Of a DNA stretch of 64,000 bases, positions 56,209 through 64,000 are shown in pieces. Below the pieces are notes generated by a model. The model saw nothing but the letters and a program-made list of their open reading frames with translations. It did no database searches and was not told the DNA's origin. Position 1 is the first letter of the stretch, and each line of letters begins with the position of its first letter. The position numbers were made by a program, and so were the translations under genes. The stretch covers positions 496,001-560,000 of the forward strand of contig CAVZEV010000005.1 of the NCBI GenBank assembly GCA_963774405.1, in the 5' to 3' direction. The DNA comes from VRUE01 sp963774405. GTDB taxonomy: Bacteria; Actinomycetota; Thermoleophilia; Solirubrobacterales; 70-9.

Positions 56209-56615
56209 CCTCCAAGCGCCCCGCGGTTGGTCTGATCGACACATCCGTTCTGGTTGCTGTCGAGAAGGGCCGCCCGTTGCGAGAGGAGGCGCTTCCCGAA
56301 CGTTCCGCTGTCTCGATCGTCACCGTTGCCGAGCTACGCGCCGGCGTCTTGGCAGCACCAGATATCGAAAGCCGGGATAGGCGTATGACGACCCTCGAAG
56401 GGGTTGCAGGGGTCACCGTCTTGCCGGTCGAAACGAGGGCGGCCCGCGCCTGGGCGGCGATGCGTGCATATCTCGTGGCATCAGAGCGGCGAGTAGGCGT
56501 AAACGATCTATGGATAGCCGCGACGGCCGCGGCGCACGGGATGCCGGTTGTCACTCAGGACGGCGACTTCGATTCTCTCTCGGGCGTTGAGGGCCTAACA
56601 GTGATCCCGGTCTAA
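56205..56615 (+). CDS. PIN-domain ribonuclease toxin, VapC family
   Basis: GTG 56205 gives 136 residues: AVGLIDTSVLVAVEKGRPL (first Asp), SIVTVAELRAGVL, RRVGVNDLWIAATAAAHGMP and VVTQDGDFD, the four acidic PIN positions. It pairs with a Phd-type rather than an AbrB-type antitoxin, unlike the VapBC at 16.4 kb. A normal combination in actinobacteria. Confidence 0.9.
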   Translation: MTSKRPAVGLIDTSVLVAVEKGRPLREEALPERSAVSIVTVAELRAGVLAAPDIESRDRRMTTLEGVAGVTVLPVETRAARAWAAMRAYLVASERRVGVNDLWIAATAAAHGMPVVTQDGDFDSLSGVEGLTVIPV

Positions 56616-56630
56616 CCGGGACGAGACTTC

Positions 56631-57917
56631 TCAGCCGCGCAGCGCTTCCAGCCGCGCGAAGATCTCGGGCAGGTGGGTGAGGTAGGCGCTGTAGTCGAAG
56701 ACGGCGTCGAGGTCGAGCTCGGGGGCCGCGGCGCCGAGCAGCTCGCGGAAGTGAGTGCCGCTGTCCCAGGCCCGCTGGGCGTTCTCCTGGACGACGCGGT
56801 AAGCCTCGTCGCGGCTGAGGCCGGACTCGACCAGGGCGGTGAGGGCGCGCTGGCTGAAGAGCGCGCCGTGGGTCAACTCGAGGTTCTCGCGCATGCGGTC
56901 GGCGCGGACCGTCATTCCGCTTGCGACCTTGGTCGCCAGGTCCTGCATGTAGTCGAGGCCGATCGTCGCGTCGGGCAGGATCACCCGCTCGGCGCCGGAG
57001 TGGGAGATGTCGCGCTCGTGCCAGAGGGCGACGTTCTCCAGGCCGGTCTGGGCGTAGCCGCGCAGGACGCGGGCGAGCCCGGTGATCCGCTCGGTGCGGA
57101 TCGGGTTGCGCTTGTGCGGCATCGCCGAGGAGCCCTTCTGCGCGCCCGAGGCGAACGGCTCTTCGACCTCGCGCACCTCCGTGCGCTGCAGGTTTCGCAC
57201 CTCGGTGGCGAAGCGCTCCAGGCCCGCTCCGGCGATCGCGATCCGCGAGGTCAGCTCGGCGTGGCGATCGCGCGGGATCACCTGCGTCGCCACGTCCTCG
57301 CGCTTCAGTCCCAGCCGCTCCATCACCCGTGCCTCCACGGCGGGCGGCACCGAGGCGTAGGTGCCGACCGCGCCGGAGAGCTTGCCGAAGGCGAGCTGCG
57401 CGAAGGCGTCTTCGAGCCGGAGCAGGTTGCGGTCGGCCTCGAAGGCAAAGCCGGCGAGCCGCAGGCCGAAGCTGGTCGGCTCGGCGTGGACGCCGTGGGT
57501 GCGGCCGACGCAGAGCGTCTCGCGGTGCTCAAGCGCCCGCTCGACCAACGCGTCGCGGTAGCCGCGAGCGCTCGCCAGCACGACCTCACCGGCCTCGCGC
57601 AGTTGCAGCGCCAGCGCCGTGTCGAGCACGTCGGAGGAGGTCAGCCCGTAGTGGATCCAGCGCCCGTGCTGGCCGACCGAGGCGGCGACGACGTCGACGA
57701 AGGCGGCGACGTCGTGGTCGGTCACCTTCTCGCGCTCGTTGACCGCCTCGACCGTGAACGCCGCATTCGCCCGCGCCGCCTCGGCCGCCTCGCGCGGCAC
57801 CGCGCCCTCCTCCGCCCAGGCCTCGGTTGCCGCCAGCTCCACCTCCAACCAGCACTCGAACTTGCGCTGAGCCGACCAAGCTTTCCCAATCTCTGGCCGC
57901 GTGTATCTGGGGATCAT
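56631..57917 (-). CDS. purB: Adenylosuccinate lyase
   Basis: ATG 57917 (MIPRYTRPEIGKAWSAQRKF) gives 428 residues. Signatures: HYGLTSSDVLDTALALQL, VGRTHGVHAEPTSFGLRLAG, and the family pattern GSSAMPHKRNPIRTERI. It acts twice in purine synthesis (SAICAR and adenylosuccinate). A long palindrome (57935-58005) lies in its leader. Longer upstream frames are not supported. Confidence 0.95.
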   Translation of the reverse strand: MIPRYTRPEIGKAWSAQRKFECWLEVELAATEAWAEEGAVPREAAEAARANAAFTVEAVNEREKVTDHDVAAFVDVVAASVGQHGRWIHYGLTSSDVLDTALALQLREAGEVVLASARGYRDALVERALEHRETLCVGRTHGVHAEPTSFGLRLAGFAFEADRNLLRLEDAFAQLAFGKLSGAVGTYASVPPAVEARVMERLGLKREDVATQVIPRDRHAELTSRIAIAGAGLERFATEVRNLQRTEVREVEEPFASGAQKGSSAMPHKRNPIRTERITGLARVLRGYAQTGLENVALWHERDISHSGAERVILPDATIGLDYMQDLATKVASGMTVRADRMRENLELTHGALFSQRALTALVESGLSRDEAYRVVQENAQRAWDSGTHFRELLGAAAPELDLDAVFDYSAYLTHLPEIFARLEALRG

Positions 57918-57934
57918 CCGTAGACCTTGGTGAC

Positions 57935-58005
57935 GGAGGCGGTCGGGAGGGTCTCCCGGCGAACTCCCGCGATAGCGGCGACGGGAGACCCTCCCGACCG
58001 CCTCC
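57935..58005. repeat. Long hairpin, GTCGGGGGTCTC family, copy B
   Basis: Perfect 24-bp arms at 57935-57958 (GGAGGCGGTCGGGAGGGTCT...) and 57982-58005. The 23-base loop contains GAACTCCCGCGATAGCGGCG, nearly the same as the loop of copy C. It lies between purE and purB on the same strand. Confidence 0.85.
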
Positions 58006-58022
58006 CATCGCAAAGCCTGCGA

Positions 58023-58550
58023 TTACGCATTGATGATCCGCGCGGCCAAGATGCCCGCGTTTTTGGCGCCGTCGATCGCGACGCAGGCGACGGGTATGCC
58101 CGGCGGCATCTGCACGGCGGAGAGCAGGGCGTCGAGACCGCCGAGCGATTTGCCGAGGATCGGCACTCCGACCACGGGCAGGTCGCTGTGGGCGGCGGCC
58201 ACGCCGGGCAGCGCGGCGGACATCCCGGCACCGGCGATGATCACCTTCAGCCCGCGCATCCGCGCGTTGGTGCAGTACTCGCGCACCAGCTCGGGATCGC
58301 GGTGTGCGCTCATCACCCGCACCTCGTAGCGAATCCCGGCCTCATGCAGGGCCTTGCCGGCCGGCTGCATCTTCGGCTTGTCGTTCTTGGAGCCCATGAT
58401 GATCCCGACCAGGGGCTCGTCGACATCGATTTCCTCGAAGGCCTCCTCGACCGCCGGCATCGCCAGCGCCCCGCCGACCTGGGGCTCGTTGGCTTCGCCG
58501 CCGACCTGGGGCTCGCCTGTGGGCTGCGGCTCGTCTGAAATCTCGCTCAT
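58023..58550 (-). CDS. purE: N5-carboxyaminoimidazole ribonucleotide mutase
   Basis: ATG 58550 gives 175 residues. The class I PurE core begins at about residue 47: LVGIIMGSKNDKPKMQPAGK, RVMSAHRDPELVREYC, IIAGAGMSAALPGVAAAHSD, LPVVGVPI. It has an acidic N-terminal extension of ~45 residues with a repeated EPQVGG. In the usual core the segment after GS is SDW; here it is KNDK. purK is not in the window. Confidence 0.93.
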   Translation of the reverse strand: MSEISDEPQPTGEPQVGGEANEPQVGGALAMPAVEEAFEEIDVDEPLVGIIMGSKNDKPKMQPAGKALHEAGIRYEVRVMSAHRDPELVREYCTNARMRGLKVIIAGAGMSAALPGVAAAHSDLPVVGVPILGKSLGGLDALLSAVQMPPGIPVACVAIDGAKNAGILAARIINA

Positions 58551-58572
58551 CTGATCCTCTCTGTGTGACTGG

Positions 58573-59847
58573 CTAACTGGCGACGCGCTCGACCGCTCGC
58601 GCGGCGATGTCGGATCGCATCTGCATTCCCGCGAACTCGATCCGGCCCGCGGCATCGTACGCACGATCGCGGGCCTCGGCCGGCGTCGCTCCCAATGCCG
58701 TCAGGTTGAGTACCCGACCGCCGGCGGTGACTATCTCGCCGTCGCGCGCGGCGGTGCCGGCGTGGGTGATCTCGGCCAGCCCGGCGGCGGCCTCCAGGCC
58801 ACTGATCAGATCGCCCTTGGAGGACGACTCGGGGTAGCCCGCGGAGGCGAGGACCAAGGTCACTGCCCAGTCAGCGGCGAACTCGGCCTCGGCGCCGGCC
58901 AGTCCACCGGGCTCGCGCGCGGCGAGGCAGAGGTCGACCAGGTCCGAGCGCAGCCGCGGCAGCACCGCCTGTGTCTCGGGGTCGCCGAAGCGGGTGTTGA
59001 ACTCGAGCACCTTGGGCCCGTCGGGGCCGATCATCAGGCCGGCGTACAGCACGCCGTGGAAGGGCCGCCCGCGCCGCGCCATCGCCGCCACGATCGGCCG
59101 GTGCACGGCGTCGACGATCTCCTCGACCTCATCCGGGCCGAAGCCGGGCACGGGGGAGTAGCTGCCCATGCCGCCGGTGTTCGGCCCCTCATCGCCGTCG
59201 AAGATCCGCTTGTAGTCCTGCGCCGGCGCCAGCGCCACCACGTTCGCGCCGTCGCAGAGCGCCAGTAGCGAGAGCTCCTCGCCCTCGAGGAACTCCTCCA
59301 GCACGACGGTCGTCTCGCCGAAGCGCCGCTCGGTGAAGAAGACGTCGACCGCCTCGCGCGCCTCCGCTTCCGAGGTGCAGATGATCACGCCCTTGCCCGC
59401 CGCCAGCCCGTCGGCCTTGAGCACCAGCGGAAACTCGGCGGCGGCGATCCCGGCCAGCGCCTCCTCATGGCTGCGCAGCAGCACATGCCCCGCGGTCGGC
59501 ACTCCGGCCTCGGCCATCAGCTCCTTGGCAAATGCCTTTGAGCCCTCCAACTCCGCCGCTGCCCTGCTCGGCCCGAAGGCCGGCACCCCAGCGTCCTCGA
59601 GCGCATCAACGACCCCGGCAACCAGCGCCGCCTCCGGCCCGACCACGACGAGGTCGACTCCACGCTCGCGCGCCGCAGCGACGATCCCCGCGACGTCATC
59701 GGCGGCGATCCCGGGAAGGCACTCGGCGTCGGCAGCGATGCCGGCGTTCCCCGGCGCGCAGAGCAGCTCCGGCGCATGAGCGGACCGCCCCAACGCCCGC
59801 ACGATCGCGTGCTCCCGCCCACCCCCACCGACTACGAGAATCTTCAA
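58573..59847 (-). CDS. purD: Phosphoribosylamine-glycine ligase
   Basis: A 424-residue ATP-grasp enzyme: MKILVVGGGGREHAIVRALG, ELMAEAGVPTAGHVLLRS, FPLVLKADGLAAGKGVIICT, GPNTGGMGSYSPVPGFGPDE, LEFNTRFGDPETQAVLPRL. It performs the second purine step. It lies 22 bases before purE in one operon. Confidence 0.96.
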   Translation of the reverse strand: MKILVVGGGGREHAIVRALGRSAHAPELLCAPGNAGIAADAECLPGIAADDVAGIVAAARERGVDLVVVGPEAALVAGVVDALEDAGVPAFGPSRAAAELEGSKAFAKELMAEAGVPTAGHVLLRSHEEALAGIAAAEFPLVLKADGLAAGKGVIICTSEAEAREAVDVFFTERRFGETTVVLEEFLEGEELSLLALCDGANVVALAPAQDYKRIFDGDEGPNTGGMGSYSPVPGFGPDEVEEIVDAVHRPIVAAMARRGRPFHGVLYAGLMIGPDGPKVLEFNTRFGDPETQAVLPRLRSDLVDLCLAAREPGGLAGAEAEFAADWAVTLVLASAGYPESSSKGDLISGLEAAAGLAEITHAGTAARDGEIVTAGGRVLNLTALGATPAEARDRAYDAAGRIEFAGMQMRSDIAARAVERVAS

Positions 59848-59859
59848 GCGCCTGCCCCG

Positions 59860-60141
59860 CTAGAGCGAACCGGTCAAATCGTCGGTCGACATCGCGGCCA
59901 GCGTCTGGCTCGTCATCGTCCCCCGCGACCCCAGCTCAACCGAAACCTTCGCCATCACCTTCTCGTCGGGAGCCTCAACCACGGTGACGAAGTCGTACTG
60001 GCCAAGCGTGGCGTACTGGGCGATGACTTTGGCGCCGATCTGCTCGACCTCTTTGTTGACCTCGGCAACCCGACCTGGGTTGTTCTTCAGCGTCCGCACA
60101 CCCTCGGACGTCAGGTTGGTCAGCATCACGTAAGTAGGCAT
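59860..60141 (-). CDS. GYD-domain protein
   Basis: A 93-residue protein: MPTYVMLTNLTSEGVRTLKN, GAKVIAQYATLGQYDFVTVV, EAPDEKVMAKVSVELGSRGT. This is the small ferredoxin-like GYD fold (the motif here is GQYD) of unknown function. It is probably the first gene of the purD-purE transcript, 12 bases before purD. Confidence 0.85.
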   Translation of the reverse strand: MPTYVMLTNLTSEGVRTLKNNPGRVAEVNKEVEQIGAKVIAQYATLGQYDFVTVVEAPDEKVMAKVSVELGSRGTMTSQTLAAMSTDDLTGSL

Positions 60142-60190
60142 CGCAACTCTCCTCTCGACGGGGACTCTGCTCTTACGTTACCCGGCCCAA

Positions 60191-60256
60191 GGAGCGTCGG
60201 GGGTCTCTCCCCAGGAACTCCCGCGAAGCGGCCTGGGGAGAGACCCCCGACGCTCC
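60191..60256. repeat. Long hairpin, GTCGGGGGTCTC family, copy C
   Basis: Perfect 25-bp arms at 60191-60215 (GGAGCGTCGGGGGTCTCTCC...) and 60232-60256, loop AACTCCCGCGAAGCGG. It lies between the cell-wall hydrolase gene end and the GYD gene start on the minus strand. Confidence 0.85.
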
Positions 60257-60275
60257 CTGGGTTGGTGACCGACGC

Positions 60276-61898
60276 TCAGTACCCAGCGGGGTGACGCACG
60301 ACGAAACCTTCAGGGTAAGGAGGCTCGGGGTGCCAGCGCGGCCCAGTCCCCTGTGCATCTCCAACCGTGTCCCAGCGCAGGCCGGCGATCTCCGCGTAAG
60401 CGTGAGTTGCACTGGCGTAGATGGTGATCCAGCGGCCAGGGCCAGGTTCGCCGTAGCTCTCGAGCGAGCCCGAGGTAAGCGGGGTATCCAGAAGACCTGC
60501 GCCATACAGAGCAAAGCTGACCGCGCCCGAGCAGTCGTAGCCCGACGCGTACCAGCTACCGTGCCCGCCGCCCCAGATGTAGGGCGTGGTGGCGATCGAG
60601 TTGGCGGCCGAGATCGCCGCCTTGACCGCCGCCGGCGCGTCTTCGGGGGCGCTGGCGAAGCCGTTGTCGAGCACCGCCTGCGGGCCCGGCGTTTCGAAGT
60701 TGGAGTCGAGCGGGGCGACGCGCCAGTCGACGTAGCTGGTCTTGCACTTGCCTTCGAGGTCTTCGGCCTCGCTGAGCACGGCCTGCACGTACCACTCGGC
60801 CTGGTTGTGGGCGAAGATCCCGGCGCGGAGGCTGCCCTGCGACCAGATCAACCGTGCCAGCGTCGCCGCCGAGTCGGCCGGGTCGGCGCGGCGGATGTGC
60901 CCGTCTTCGTCGCCGTCAACCCCGTAGCCGCTCCACTCGCTCGGTTCCAGCCCGAGCGGCCCCCGTTCGCGCATTTCCCTGGCGCTCATGCCGCGGCCGA
61001 AGTTCGACTCCAGCCGGGCGACCGCGGCCAGGGCCCAGACGCCGCGCTGCCCCAGTTCGTAGCGGCCCGCGGCGTCCTCGAAGGCGGCGAGGTAGTCGGC
61101 CGGGATCTGGTCGCGCCAGGCCGGTGCCGGTTGACATTCGAACACCGGCATCCGCGGGGTCAGGGCGAAGCCGCCGCCGGCGCTGCCGCCGAGCGAGCCG
61201 TAACAGCCGGCGTTGGCGAGCACCTCGGCGACGTACCAGTCGGCGTGGTTGTAGGAGAAGATCGCGTTGTAGGTGTCGGCGGGCATGCCGGAGGCGTTGA
61301 GGTAGCGCGCCGCGGCGAAGATCGCGTCTTCGGGGTCGTAGGGGTCGCGCACGCCGTCGCCGTTGGCGTCGACTCCCCAGGTTTCCCAGGTCGAGGGCAG
61401 GAACTGCATCCAGCCGATCGCGCCCGCCGAGGAGGAGCCCATGTTGGTGCCGAAGGCGCTCTCGATGCCGTTGATCGAGGCCAGGATCGCGGCGCCCTGG
61501 GGGCCGAGCCCGTAGGCGTCGGCGGCGCGCTGGTAGATCGGCACCAGCACCGGCGGCACGCCCAGGCCGGCGCAGCTCGAGCTCGGGATCGAGGGCACTT
61601 CGAAGACTTCCGAGGGGCTCGGGGCCGGAACCGCGCCGGCGGCGGGTTCGTTTTCCGGCGCCGCTTCTGCCGGTTCCTTGTGTTCTTCGCCCGGCGTCGC
61701 GGCCGGTGCTTCGACCGCGGTGCCGCCGCTCGGCTTTGGAGCAGGCGCCGGCGTTGGCGCCGGTGCCGCCAGCGTTTCGTTCTGTTCGAGCGCCGGGGCG
61801 ACCGTCGTCGCCGCTTCGGGCGCGGCGGCGCTCGCCTGGGTGGCGCTCAGCGCCGCGCCGACCGCCGCAACGGCGAGGGTGTTGCGCAGGCGACCCAT
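60276..61898 (-). CDS. Exported lytic transglycosylase with NlpC/P60-like C-terminal domain
   Basis: ATG 61898 (MGRLRNTLAVAAVGAALSAT) starts a signal peptide. A Pro/Ala/Glu linker precedes a transglycosylase domain (ASINGIESAFGTNMGSSSAG, AIGWMQFLPSTWETWG; catalytic Glu in GIES). A second, SLT-like repeat follows (LAAVARLESNFGRGMSAREM, ADSAATLARLIWSQGSL). The C-terminus has the Cys-His NlpC/P60 pattern (ASGYDCSGAVSFALYGAG, SATHAYAEIAG). It would cut glycan strands and peptide bridges. It is coupled to the upstream membrane protein gene (TGATG). Confidence 0.85.
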   Translation of the reverse strand: MGRLRNTLAVAAVGAALSATQASAAAPEAATTVAPALEQNETLAAPAPTPAPAPKPSGGTAVEAPAATPGEEHKEPAEAAPENEPAAGAVPAPSPSEVFEVPSIPSSSCAGLGVPPVLVPIYQRAADAYGLGPQGAAILASINGIESAFGTNMGSSSAGAIGWMQFLPSTWETWGVDANGDGVRDPYDPEDAIFAAARYLNASGMPADTYNAIFSYNHADWYVAEVLANAGCYGSLGGSAGGGFALTPRMPVFECQPAPAWRDQIPADYLAAFEDAAGRYELGQRGVWALAAVARLESNFGRGMSAREMRERGPLGLEPSEWSGYGVDGDEDGHIRRADPADSAATLARLIWSQGSLRAGIFAHNQAEWYVQAVLSEAEDLEGKCKTSYVDWRVAPLDSNFETPGPQAVLDNGFASAPEDAPAAVKAAISAANSIATTPYIWGGGHGSWYASGYDCSGAVSFALYGAGLLDTPLTSGSLESYGEPGPGRWITIYASATHAYAEIAGLRWDTVGDAQGTGPRWHPEPPYPEGFVVRHPAGY

Positions 61899-62809
61899 CA
61901 GCCGAGCGAGTTCGTCACTTCCCACTCGCCGCTCTTCGGGTTGCGTTCCAGGTCGAGCCGCAGCTCGCTGGTGACGCCGACCCGCAGCAGCGAGACGCTC
62001 AACGTGTAGGTGCTCCCGTGCTGGGGCCCCGCCACGACGTTCAGCACCTTCGCCTTCGGCACCTTGACGCCCGTCGGCTGGCGCGGCGGCCGGCTCAGCA
62101 GCTCGTGGGCGAGACGGGGGGTGGCGGTTGCGCGGAAGGTCTTTTCGACCCGATCGGTTTTGCGGCCGATCTCATAGAGGACGAAGGCGCCGGCGAACCG
62201 GTGGGCGACCTTCGTCGCCTCCGGCCCCGCGGGCTTGACCTTCGCCCCGGCGGCGCCGGGGCTCGCCGACTTCGCCACTTCCGCGGTCGAACCGGCCGCC
62301 GCGGTCGCGTCCGAGCCGCTTGTCGCAGCGGAGCTTTCGCTGCCCGCGGTCGAGCCCTTCGCGGCGCCGGCCTGCGGCGCGTCGGTGAAGTCGGGCTTTG
62401 CACCCTGCAGCGCCGGCTCCGGCACGGCGGCGGCGGGCTGAAGCGCCTGCTTCACAACCGGGGCCGCAACCGGTGCGCTCGCCTGCGTCGTCGCCGCCGT
62501 GCCACCCCCGCCGCTGCCCGAGGCCCAGAGCAGGCCGAGGACCCCGGCGCCGGCGGCAAGCAGGGCCAGGGTGGCGAGGCCGAGAGCTCGCACGGAGGCG
62601 CTCCACTCGCCCGAGCGCTCCTCCAGCGGCCAGACGAAACCGCGCTCGATCGCCCAGATCGCTCGCTCGAACGGCCACCTGACCACGTCGGCGACACCGC
62701 GCAGGACGTCGGCGCCGCCCCAGACGACGCGCTCCTCCACCGCGAGCGCGGCGTGGGCAAGCGAAGAGCGGATTGGGGCAGTGGTATCGATAGGACGGCG
62801 TCCAGGCAT
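61898..62809 (-). CDS. Single-pass membrane protein coupled to the cell-wall hydrolase
   Basis: A 303-residue protein with ~75 cytoplasmic residues, one membrane helix (ALGLATLALLAAGAGVLGLL), a low-complexity Ala/Ser/Gly segment, and a C-terminal extracytoplasmic domain (HRFAGAFVLYEIGRKTDRVE, LSVSLLRVGVTSELRLDLER). The plan resembles TcpC/VirB8-like scaffold proteins that accompany wall-opening enzymes in secretion systems, but no other such genes are here. Role inferred only from coupling. Confidence 0.65.
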   Translation of the reverse strand: MPGRRPIDTTAPIRSSLAHAALAVEERVVWGGADVLRGVADVVRWPFERAIWAIERGFVWPLEERSGEWSASVRALGLATLALLAAGAGVLGLLWASGSGGGGTAATTQASAPVAAPVVKQALQPAAAVPEPALQGAKPDFTDAPQAGAAKGSTAGSESSAATSGSDATAAAGSTAEVAKSASPGAAGAKVKPAGPEATKVAHRFAGAFVLYEIGRKTDRVEKTFRATATPRLAHELLSRPPRQPTGVKVPKAKVLNVVAGPQHGSTYTLSVSLLRVGVTSELRLDLERNPKSGEWEVTNSLG

Positions 62810-62893
62810 GGAATGGTCAGGTTGAGAGCTTATTTCGGATTCTCAGACCTTTCCCTTAACACCAAATAATGGGCCTTAGTTCCCATTCGTGCT

Positions 62894-64000
62894 TCAGGCG
62901 GGCGCTTCGGCGGCGTCGCGCTCGAAGGCGAGCTCGCCGTCGGCGGCGCTGACCCGCACCGTGTCGCCCTCGCGGAACTCGCCCTCGAGCAGCTTCAAGG
63001 CCAGCTTGTCGACCAGCTGCTTCTGGATCACGCGCTTCAGCGGACGGGCGCCGTAGGTGGGGTCGTAGCCGAGGTTGCCGAGCAGGGTCTTGGCCTCGTC
63101 GGAGAGCTCGACCTCGATCCCGCGCTCGTGCACGCGACCGATCAGCTGGTTGACCTGGAGCTCGACGATGCGGCCGATGTCGTCCTTGGAGAGGCGGTGG
63201 AAGATCACCGTGTCGTCGATCCGGTTGAGGAACTCGGGCTTGAAGGTCGCCGCCAGCACCTCTTCGATCTGCTCGCGAATCGCCTCGTCGACCTGCTCGC
63301 CGAGGATGCGGTCGCTGCCGACGTTGGAGGTCATGATCAGCACCGTGTTGGTGAAGCTGACCGTGCGCCCCTGGCCGTCGGTGAGGCGGCCGTCGTCCAT
63401 GATCTGCAGCAGCGTGTTGAAGACGTCGGGGTGGGCCTTCTCGATCTCGTCGAGCAGAACCACGGCGTAGGGCCGGCGCCGCACCGCCTCGGTCAGCTGC
63501 CCGCCCTCCTCGTAGCCGACGTAGCCGGGCGGGGCGCCGATCAGCCGCGCCACCGTGTGCTTCTCCATGTACTCGGACATATCGAGGCGGACGATCGCCT
63601 GCTCGGAGTCGAACATGAACTCCGCCAGCGCCTTGGCCAGCTCGGTCTTGCCGACTCCGGTCGGGCCGAGGAAGAGGAAGCTGCCGATCGGCCGGTTGGG
63701 GTCGGAGAGGCCGGCGCGCGAGCGCCTCAGCGCGTTGGAGACCGCCTCGATCGCCTCGTCCTGGCCGATCACCCGGTCGTGCAGGCGCTGCTCCATCTGG
63801 ATCAGCTTCTCGACCTCGCCCTCCATCAGCCGGCTGACCGGGATCCCGGTCCACTTGGCGACGACCTCGGCGACGTCCTCCTCGGTCACCTCCTCGGTCA
63901 GCATCGTGCCGCCGCCCGCGTGCAGCTCCGCCAACCGTTCCTCACCCTCAGTCACGGTCTTTTCCAGCTCCGGGATTTCGCCGAACTTGAGCTTCGCCGC
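62894..64000 (-). CDS. clpB: Chaperone ClpB, C-terminal part (5' end off window)
   Basis: The second AAA module is complete: KWTGIPVSRLMEGE (linker), FLFLGPTGVGKTELAKALAE (Walker A), RLIGAPPGYVGYEEGGQ (pore loop), YAVVLLDEIEKAHPDVFNTL (Walker B), VLIMTSNVGSDRIL (sensor 1), and YGARPLKRVIQKQLVDKLAL (sensor 2). The frame is open at the right edge (KLKFGEIPELEKTVTEGEE, the end of the coiled-coil/linker region). It disaggregates proteins with DnaK. Confidence 0.95.
   Translation of the reverse strand, partial: AAKLKFGEIPELEKTVTEGEERLAELHAGGGTMLTEEVTEEDVAEVVAKWTGIPVSRLMEGEVEKLIQMEQRLHDRVIGQDEAIEAVSNALRRSRAGLSDPNRPIGSFLFLGPTGVGKTELAKALAEFMFDSEQAIVRLDMSEYMEKHTVARLIGAPPGYVGYEEGGQLTEAVRRRPYAVVLLDEIEKAHPDVFNTLLQIMDDGRLTDGQGRTVSFTNTVLIMTSNVGSDRILGEQVDEAIREQIEEVLAATFKPEFLNRIDDTVIFHRLSKDDIGRIVELQVNQLIGRVHERGIEVELSDEAKTLLGNLGYDPTYGARPLKRVIQKQLVDKLALKLLEGEFREGDTVRVSAADGELAFERDAAEAPA

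Overview
The window is high-GC DNA with dense, often overlapping genes, start codons split between ATG, GTG and TTG, and no rRNA. Gene content suggests an actinobacterium of the Thermoleophilia/Solirubrobacterales type: secreted proteins ending in Lys/Arg-rich beta domains, short PurL with PurS and PurQ, ClpB, a lipoate-dependent dehydrogenase complex, and tRNA-targeted elements carrying a replication-relaxation protein. The lineage is an inference from gene content only.

Layout. 0-1 kb: start of an iron-sulfur protein of a hydrogenase-type operon that leaves the window on the left. 1.2-4.7 kb: tRNA-Ala followed by a 3.4-kb island bounded by a perfect 44-bp copy of the tRNA 3' part. The island holds a ParE-like toxin-antitoxin pair, an AbiE pair, a winged-helix protein and a 37-residue membrane peptide, but no integrase. 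4.7-7.7 kb: a compact RiPP-type cluster with two 34-36-residue precursor peptides missed by ordinary gene calling, a radical SAM/PqqD-domain maturase, an HprK-like kinase and a separate PqqD protein. 7.7-21.8 kb: lipoate synthesis (lipA, lipB), a 2-oxoacid dehydrogenase complex (E1 alpha, E1 beta, E2, E3) and thiamine synthesis (thiE; TPP riboswitch, thiO, a thiS-thiG fusion). These supply or use the cofactors lipoate and TPP. A VapBC pair sits between them.

21.8-34.3 kb: accessory DNA next to tRNA-Lys. A serine recombinase abuts the tRNA, followed by a replication-relaxation protein, paired XRE regulators, hypothetical genes, a PIN/HTH toxin-antitoxin pair and an ECF sigma factor with a membrane partner. 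A degenerate copy of the tRNA end lies at 32.1 kb. Beyond it are a P450 and a gutted flavin monooxygenase, then a third short copy at 34.2 kb. 34.3-38.7 kb: carotenoid oxygenase with divergent PadR, a LOG-family enzyme, and hipBA. 38.8-62.8 kb: purine biosynthesis genes (purH, purN, purF, purL, purQ, purS, purC, purB, purE, purD) interspersed with secreted proteins, a TetR/MFS pair, a second P450, a flavin amine oxidase, a Phd/VapC pair and a cell-wall hydrolase. The right edge is the 3' part of clpB.

Two themes cut across the window. First, long perfect hairpins recur between genes and inside two protein linkers. Their stems differ in sequence while loop motifs recur, or their stems change in compensating ways. 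Second, at least ten otherwise intact genes, including purH, purL and purQ, carry single-base frameshifts, so the underlying sequence probably contains uncorrected indels. Affected genes are given as one feature with the break noted.
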